Shown one piece after another: positions 59,901-64,000 of a stretch of 64,000 bases of DNA. The DNA comes from Antedon mediterranea (Eukaryota; Echinodermata; Crinoidea; Comatulida; Antedonidae). The stretch lies in assembly GCF_964355755.1 (NCBI RefSeq), contig NC_092672.1, positions 38,374,501 through 38,438,500 on the forward strand. Reading direction: 5' to 3'. The position numbers and the translations under genes were made by a program. How positions within the stretch are numbered: the stretch's first letter is position 1; each line of letters begins with the position of its first letter. Below the pieces are notes generated by a model that saw only the letters and a program-made list of their open reading frames with translations, was not told the origin of the DNA and did no database searches.

Positions 59901-62900
59901 ATCCTACTGTAAAAATACTGTTAGAATACGTCATCAATAACATTACATTCTAGCATGCGTGACATGCGATAGTACACTGTCGATCCTATAAACAAATTCT
60001 AATTAATTTTCAAGTATAATAAAAAATATTTACCACTAAATGACATATTCAAAGCTTCTAGCATGTTCCCCTCTGCTGCAGTTGAGTTGGTACCTTTAGG
60101 CCAGCAACCATCTGGAAACAGGACATATTACAAATTAATTAATTGATTAATTAACAATTATTTTGTAAAAACTGTAAATGTTTAAATGTTATTGTTACCT
60201 TCCATTTCCTTGTGTTTAATGTGCTTAGGATAGTCTAACATTGCTTTCTTTAATGTCACTAGCAGTGGTGTCCATTCATTATGTCGTTCATTCTGAAAAA
60301 TTACCCTAAAAGTACAAAATAAATAAATAAATAATAAATATCACCCTCAAATAATTTACTAGCAAATGAATAGCATAACAAATTATATATTATATATATT
60401 TTAATGTCCCTCCCTCCTGAGAATTACTTGCACATTTTTCGGCAAGTATTTAATACACAAAGTAGGGCAAAACATCTGACCAGTTGACTTAACTCCCTGA
60501 TGCAGAGCTACTCTGTATTAGTTATAAAATTATCATTGCTAATCATTTTCCTAGTAGTCTGAGAATAACAAGTGTTACATTAAACATTAATTATTGTACT
60601 TCATTCATGTTTATTGAATGTATGCATACGCATGACCTTTAAGTGACATTAATAAACGACATTTAAGTGTAGGCTAATTATCTTAATTGCCATATTTAAG
60701 TCTTCTTGAAAAAAGAAACTTAAAATTATAACAACATTCATATTTCCTCTTGATCCCCCTAATGGATTACTGCGGCTTAAGTAATTTTAACTCATTAAGT
60801 AAAACGTAATCTGCGCTAAGTATGATTGCTTAGTAATTGAAATAATCCTAAGTTCTTGTCTGAATATTAATAACAACATTATTGAGTACATGCTTAATTT
60901 CTGTTGAAATATTTAAGCTAACAAGAAAATCACAGACAGGCATTTGCATAAAGTAAAATATGTTGAAATGTGATAATGTTATTCAAATTATACTATATTA
61001 TGATGATACAAATGCGTTAATGAAATTAAATGGTAATTTTTAAATCAAAATTTAATTTATGTTTAAGTGAGCATTTTTTTTTTCTTATGTCAACGTATTT
61101 ACAAATACAGCTATTTCCTTCTCCTGGTAAAATATATACTAATTAATAACTGGCTCAGCCTAAATATTGTGCATGTTTTTCGGTATACATTATTTCAAAA
61201 AGGTGCACTGACGAGATCTAATAAGATTGAAACAGTACTGTCTGAATAAGACTACTTATTGAATATAATTATATAAAATTCACATTTTTATCTAACCAAA
61301 TACAAAAAAAATAAACTGGATTTAAAACATTGATGCAAGGTGCTGGAGTAATATAATATAATATATAACGGTACCGATAAAAATCTTCATAGATTCTGCC
61401 TCTGTTGTTTATTGAAAGACATGACTTCATAGAATCTGGAAACTCATCTAAAAATGATGGAAAAACAAAACTACTTTGACACTCTCTTTGGTTTTAATGG
61501 CACATTTTAAACTTGATGAATAGTTTATATAAAAAAGTTATTTATTCATAAGACTGATTTTACAGCACAACTCGTTCAATCAACATTGATTGTTTTACAC
61601 AAGTTTGTGATAGTCATTACATACACAGGTCTTGAATCTCTTTTACAGAGAGATGAGCTAAATAATAGATACAGGTCGATCCTGGAGACAGAAGATTATT
61701 TCTAAAGAAATTAATCAGATTGATGGAAATGCAAGTCTAGTTTAATATATTAACAGATACATAGTAATTGAGTTCAGTAAAACGATTTTTGAGAGTGAAT
61801 TTCTTACCAAGAGACTCAGCATTATCATAATACGTTCTTGATGTCAGTACAATAGTGACTTCACTGTTAATGTTCTTATCTTTCCAACCATTAAAGAGTT
61901 CTGATAAAAAGCCATCTACTGCTTTCTCCATGTACAGTTCACCTGCAACCAAGAAGAGAAAGATCTCAACAATGTAATATTATGGAATCTTTTCCAGCAG
62001 AACAATTTTTAAATTTTCTATAACAAGTCTGTAGGTTCATAGGGTTCAAACAAAGCCCCCTTTTTCCTGAAGTGCCCCTTTTCAAACTAGAGATCAGCAG
62101 TTAAAGTATGGTAAAAATGCCTAACCAGTATAGTTTATGATGACTCTTGCACCTTTTGTGGAAAAATGAACCAAAAAAAAAAAAATTAAAGTAAAAAACT
62201 AGTTATGGGATTGCATAGAAACACACAAAAAATAGAAAAAAAAGGTAACAAATAAATAGTAACTCACCCCAGGTGTCAAACAACCACATTTCACTACTCA
62301 TTTGAATAAACAGGAACACCATCGCGGTCGCTGAACGAAAAGCTACCTTGGTATTAGCAGAAACAATCCCACAACGCACTCTTTCACCAACGGCCCAGAG
62401 TTCATTCACCTGTGCACCTATCATTGAGAACTCTATCTTCTGGGAAAAGTAGAGGCAGCTGCCAAGCTGTTTGGGAAAACAAATCATAAAGTAAACACTG
62501 TATATATCACAAAGGAAACGTAGAGTGGAGTCAAAAGAAAACATTACAAAAACGAAAACAATAACACACAAAGTCAACTTCCCCTGTTAAGCTCTATCTA
62601 CACTATCAAACTTATGTGACATGATGATGTCATAGCACTACCATATTTAAGCATATCACTACCATATTTGGGCACATCAAACTTTGTTTTGTCAAACTAG
62701 TTTGATAGTGTAGACAGAGCTTTAGGAAACTAACATTATATGTAGTAAATTCTAAAAGAAAAGAAGTAAAGTAATTTGGTAAAATGATTCCATAATTAGT
62801 TAGTTTTGAGGTACACCAAGTGTTTTAATTCCATAATTACTCATTTATTATGTTAACATTAGGAATGATGAGGTCACACTTACTAAATGCTTCTTCAGTC

Positions 62901-63056
62901 GCCACATGTCACTTCTGCTAATGTACTGGTCTTTGAAGACTAGCTCAACCAGGTCAAGCGTGACGGTTGCTAGGTCTTCCACCGGACGAACAACGACATC
63001 TTGATAGGCTCTCAACTGGAATGACTTGACAAGGTTTTGTTCAATACTCACAATAT
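50552..63056 (-). CDS. DEPDC5: DEPDC5 (GATOR1 subunit), 24 coding exons, 5' end outside window
   Basis: DEPDC5 (yeast Iml1) forms GATOR1 with NPRL2 and NPRL3, a GTPase-activating complex for RagA/B that restrains TORC1 at the lysosome when amino acids are scarce. Twenty-four exons join in continuous phase into about 1,348 residues ending at a TGA (50552-50554). The human protein is about 1,600 residues; roughly the first 65 are missing here and lie beyond the right edge. Recognisable blocks in order: N-terminal domain ([18 protein letters not shown]), SABA-type region ([58 protein letters not shown]), the [14 protein letters not shown] motif, the SHEN-type region ([37 protein letters not shown]), a DEP domain ([12 protein letters not shown]) and the C-terminal domain ([24 protein letters not shown]). 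Many introns are phase 1. No close canonical polyadenylation signal was seen; an AATAAA lies at 49638-49643. Identity is from remembered family sequence, not a search. Confidence 0.95.
51180..51436 (-). CDS. DEPDC5: DEPDC5 window exon 23
   Basis: Phase 0 in, 2 out. Encodes [20 protein letters not shown], as in GWHRKATSCGFLLVPVL. It contains an in-frame 27-bp duplication giving two EEMITREDQ copies (about 51216-51273), inside a loop that varies in this family. Confidence 0.94.
51216..51273. repeat. 27-bp in-frame duplication in a DEPDC5 exon
   Basis: Two tandem copies of a unit containing CTCTCTGGTGATCATTTCCT. Confidence 0.95.
51975..52141 (-). CDS. DEPDC5: DEPDC5 window exon 22
   Basis: Phase 1 in, 0 out. 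Encodes [20 protein letters not shown] and FDIEVQWLV, matching the family pattern NRTDRLEW...FEIKLHWM. Confidence 0.95.
52378..52621 (-). CDS. DEPDC5: DEPDC5 window exon 21
   Basis: Phase 0 in, 1 out. End of the DEP domain ([10 protein letters not shown]) and start of the C-terminal domain ([15 protein letters not shown]). Confidence 0.94.
52759..52885. mobile_element. AAGCTCTGTC MITE, copy 9
   Basis: Complete copy in a DEPDC5 intron, bounded by TA, one full ACTACCATATTTGGGCA repeat. Confidence 0.85.
52921..53002 (-). mobile_element. tRNA-derived SINE candidate
   Basis: Minus strand has TGGCGCTGTAGGCTGG (A-box-like) and, about 25-30 bases on, GGGTTCAATCC (B box). Confidence 0.45.
53026..53158 (-). 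CDS. DEPDC5: DEPDC5 window exon 20 (DEP domain)
   Basis: Phase 2 in, 0 out. Encodes [20 protein letters not shown], the core helix of the DEP domain. Confidence 0.94.
53577..53791 (-). CDS. DEPDC5: DEPDC5 window exon 19
   Basis: Phase 0 in, 2 out, donor GTAAGT. Linker, then an EILEAMKHP-like segment ([16 protein letters not shown]) leading into the DEP domain. Confidence 0.88.
53962..54141 (-). CDS. DEPDC5: DEPDC5 window exon 18
   Basis: Phase 0 in and out. Serine/arginine-rich linker with three RQSS repeats near its end. Low conservation is expected here. Confidence 0.85.
54446..54646 (-). CDS. DEPDC5: DEPDC5 window exon 17
   Basis: Phase 0 in and out. Encodes [15 protein letters not shown] and [17 protein letters not shown], near-identical to the human protein. 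Confidence 0.96.
54660..55200 (+). mobile_element. LINE remnant in a DEPDC5 intron
   Basis: Plus strand reads [20 protein letters not shown], the end of a CR1/L2-type reverse transcriptase. A long T-rich 3' region and an A-rich tail follow. Heavily deleted. Confidence 0.5.
55451..55631 (-). CDS. DEPDC5: DEPDC5 window exon 16
   Basis: Phase 2 in, 0 out. Encodes [20 protein letters not shown] and [11 protein letters not shown]. The next intron holds a plus-strand LINE remnant. Confidence 0.92.
55655..55735 (-). mobile_element. Retroposon 3' tail remnant
   Basis: Plus-strand AATCAATCAATCATTTATTT marks a short-tandem tail of a minus-strand element. Confidence 0.35.
55841..56060. mobile_element. 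AAGCTCTGTC MITE, copy 10, expanded core
   Basis: Longest copy: about six ATATCACTACCATATTTGGC units in tandem between decayed termini. Confidence 0.8.
56117..56205 (-). CDS. DEPDC5: DEPDC5 window exon 15
   Basis: Phase 0 in, 2 out. Encodes [20 protein letters not shown] followed by IRYTPR, matching LSMGRTFHKVTL...VTRYLPK. Confidence 0.93.
56502..56591 (-). CDS. DEPDC5: DEPDC5 window exon 14
   Basis: Phase 0 in and out, donor GTAAGT. Encodes [13 protein letters not shown], a linker continuing the ...QIIVQPK... strand. Confidence 0.9.
56799..56940. mobile_element. MITE with AGTGGCGGAACC termini
   Basis: AGTGGCGGAACCAGG at one end faces GGATCCACTGC at the other; non-coding, in a DEPDC5 intron. 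A single related end occurs near 29661. Confidence 0.5.
56982..57172 (-). CDS. DEPDC5: DEPDC5 window exon 13
   Basis: Phase 1 in, 0 out. Encodes [20 protein letters not shown] and [11 protein letters not shown], matching the LPTTTDYFPD...EEFICQRLMQG part of the family. Confidence 0.95.
57383..57481 (-). CDS. DEPDC5: DEPDC5 window exon 12
   Basis: Phase 1 in and out. Encodes [20 protein letters not shown] and LTPFTLT. Confidence 0.92.
57679..57858 (-). CDS. DEPDC5: DEPDC5 window exon 11
   Basis: Phase 1 in and out. Begins [14 protein letters not shown], then a serine- and acid-rich linker ([19 protein letters not shown]). Confidence 0.92.
58117..58387 (-). CDS. DEPDC5: DEPDC5 window exon 10
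   Basis: Phase 0 in, 1 out. Acidic linker ([15 protein letters not shown]) followed by [13 protein letters not shown] and [11 protein letters not shown], the conserved motif before the SHEN-type region. Confidence 0.94.
58526..58702. mobile_element. Diverged MITE related to the CAGTCAACTC family
   Basis: Right end GTCCGATATTGGGAGAGTCG matches the amplified terminus at 28225-28342; left end is decayed. Confidence 0.4.
58838..58990 (-). CDS. DEPDC5: DEPDC5 window exon 9
   Basis: Phase 0 in and out. Encodes [19 protein letters not shown] and NTFTPR. Confidence 0.94.
59215..59276 (-). CDS. DEPDC5: DEPDC5 window exon 8
   Basis: Phase 1 in, 0 out. Encodes [18 protein letters not shown], matching [17 protein letters not shown] of the human protein. 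Confidence 0.95.
59387..59521 (-). CDS. DEPDC5: DEPDC5 window exon 7
   Basis: Phase 1 in and out. Encodes [19 protein letters not shown] and [14 protein letters not shown], a hallmark of the SABA-type region. Confidence 0.95.
59576..59690 (-). mobile_element. Retroposon 3' end remnant
   Basis: TTCAAGATTCAAGACATTTT on the plus strand looks like the complement of a LINE 3' tail. Confidence 0.35.
59692..59930. repeat. 40-bp minisatellite, 6 copies
   Basis: Unit CTATAGGCCATCCTACTGTA plus 20 bp, almost perfect; inside a DEPDC5 intron. Confidence 0.95.
60034..60111 (-). CDS. DEPDC5: DEPDC5 window exon 6
   Basis: Phase 1 in and out. Encodes [17 protein letters not shown]. The intron that follows carries the 40-bp tandem array at 59692-59930. 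Confidence 0.93.
60199..60305 (-). CDS. DEPDC5: DEPDC5 window exon 5
   Basis: Phase 2 in, 1 out. Encodes [20 protein letters not shown], matching the family's QNERREEWTSLLVTIKK. Confidence 0.94.
60306..61374. other. DEPDC5 intron without recognised features
   Basis: AT-rich, no extra exon or element seen. Confidence 0.5.
61375..61447 (-). CDS. DEPDC5: DEPDC5 window exon 4
   Basis: Phase 1 in, 2 out. Short exon encoding [10 protein letters not shown] and [12 protein letters not shown]. The donor GTACCG is weak but the phase and homology fit. Confidence 0.92.
61808..61942 (-). CDS. DEPDC5: DEPDC5 window exon 3
   Basis: Phase 1 in and out. Encodes [20 protein letters not shown] and [13 protein letters not shown], which line up with the human ...YFEKAVNGFLADLF... 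segment. Confidence 0.95.
62268..62466 (-). CDS. DEPDC5: DEPDC5 window exon 2
   Basis: CAG acceptor and GTGAGT donor; phase 0 in, 1 out. Encodes [17 protein letters not shown] and [19 protein letters not shown], one of the best conserved stretches of the family. Confidence 0.95.
62588..62724. mobile_element. AAGCTCTGTC MITE, copy 11
   Basis: Complete copy bounded by TA in a DEPDC5 intron, two ACTACCATATTT repeats. Confidence 0.85.
62884..63056 (-). CDS. DEPDC5: DEPDC5 window exon 1
   Basis: Acceptor TAG before 63056 and donor GTAAGT after 62884. It needs one incoming base and ends in phase 0. It encodes [20 protein letters not shown], the start of the N-terminal domain. This is not the first coding exon. 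Confidence 0.92.
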
Positions 63057-64000
63057 CTAAAAATAGAATGAGTATGTTTTAGAAAATGATTCAAAGTTAG
63101 TTACTATCACATCACCAATGATTTGATTTTGATTTTAAATTATTTGAAAAATAACATTTCTTAAGTTGCTGACATGAAAAGGACATTTAAGGATGATCAT
63201 TATTCATCATTCTTTATTCATCATAGATTGATTTTGATTGATTGATTGATTTATTTATTCAACCATATTTCAAGAGGGTGACCCAGCCAGCGGAAGCTGA
63301 TTTTGAGGGGCCCTCAACAAGACGACATAAAAACATTGGCGGCGGCAGCATCTTCCTTCATTCTCTTACTTTTCTTTTGCTTTGTATATTATTATCTTCT
63401 ATGAGTCTGTAAATAAATGTTATGATACTTGAAACTTGAACAAATTTGGATTCTCTTTAATCTGAACTTGCTTTTAATACTCATTCAAACTCTCAAACAA
63501 ATGTTTTTTGTTTCAAATAATAACCACAAGAAGTATGATTAAGTACAAATTAAAAAACTTAATTCGCATAAAATCTAATAATTAATAAGGAGAATTCGTA
63601 ATAGAGGAAAAGAGTTAATAAAAGTCATAAAGAATTTGGCACAAGGTGGAGCTGTATCCTGTTGAACAACAAATATTGAATTACTAAAAAACATTCATTT
63701 ATGATTGTACTCATTCAAACCATCACAACATTTCAACGACAAGCACATGTCTTGTTATCTCACGTGAGTCACAAGGCTGTTGCTAATAACATTGTGCGCA
63801 CTTGGCGCTACGCCAAGTCGACGCGAAAACGAAACTAAACATTTCATTGATAAAGTTTTTTGACACAAGTTGTTTTGAGGTGAGCTACGATTATAGTAAA
63901 AACAAGACTGCAGAAGGTATATTAATATTTCTCTCATTTATATGCTTGGCATTATGCCATTTTATTACTTGAAAATGAAACATAAATTTTCATTGATCAA
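63057..64000. other. 5' intron of DEPDC5, window edge
   Basis: Apart from the retroposon end at 63225-63420, no exon is visible; the first DEPDC5 exons must lie further right. Confidence 0.5.
63225..63420 (-). mobile_element. Retroposon 3' end with (TCAA)n tail
   Basis: Minus strand reads GCTTCCGCTGGCTGGGTCAC, then a TTGAATAAATAAATCAATC-type tail. Confidence 0.45.

Overview
This is an AT-rich, intron-rich animal genomic window. The only gene I can name firmly is DEPDC5, a GATOR1 subunit. The introns are short to medium, 5' splice sites are GT throughout, and the non-coding DNA is full of short DNA transposons, Helitron-like elements, retroposon tails and minisatellites. That mix suits a marine invertebrate. 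A deuterostome such as an echinoderm is my guess, but the sequence does not prove it. All genes I can support are on the minus strand, head to tail; I found no plus-strand host gene. Coding exons were assembled by hand from splice sites and reading phase, so boundaries are predictions.

Layout from high to low coordinates, which is the order of transcription. (1) 63.06-50.55 kb: 24 coding exons of DEPDC5, missing only the extreme N-terminus (beyond the right edge) and reaching the true stop codon. (2) 50.5-39.8 kb: a gene-poor stretch with miniature elements, a hAT-like MITE and a Helitron that carries a nested fold-back element. (3) 39.8-28.56 kb: ten exons of an unidentified acidic, low-complexity protein, with a LINE-in-MITE nest and a G-rich tract in its introns. 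(4) 24.8-18.0 kb: a two-exon gene with one 3.2 kb terminal exon and weak resemblance to the ITPRID/TESPA1 family. Its big exon is also phase-compatible with the last exon of gene 3, so the two may be one locus with alternative 5' ends. (5) 17.4-6.5 kb: a long coiled-coil protein in two blocks (11 and 8 exons). The second block has its own candidate first exon, but the blocks can also be spliced in phase. (6) 6.1-0.9 kb: three tandem arrays, including a roughly 3 kb array of nested palindromes.

The most unusual observations are these: a 48-bp minisatellite at 12.16-12.45 kb that has multiplied an exon end together with its 5' splice site six times; an 849-bp fold-back element with about 405-bp arms and a 5-bp target duplication, sitting inside a Helitron; the palindromic composite array at the left; and a MITE family of about eleven copies whose internal 21-bp repeat varies in number.

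Functionally, DEPDC5 acts in amino-acid sensing upstream of TORC1. The coiled-coil gene looks structural (centrosome or cytoskeleton type). Nothing in the sequence links the genes into one pathway.
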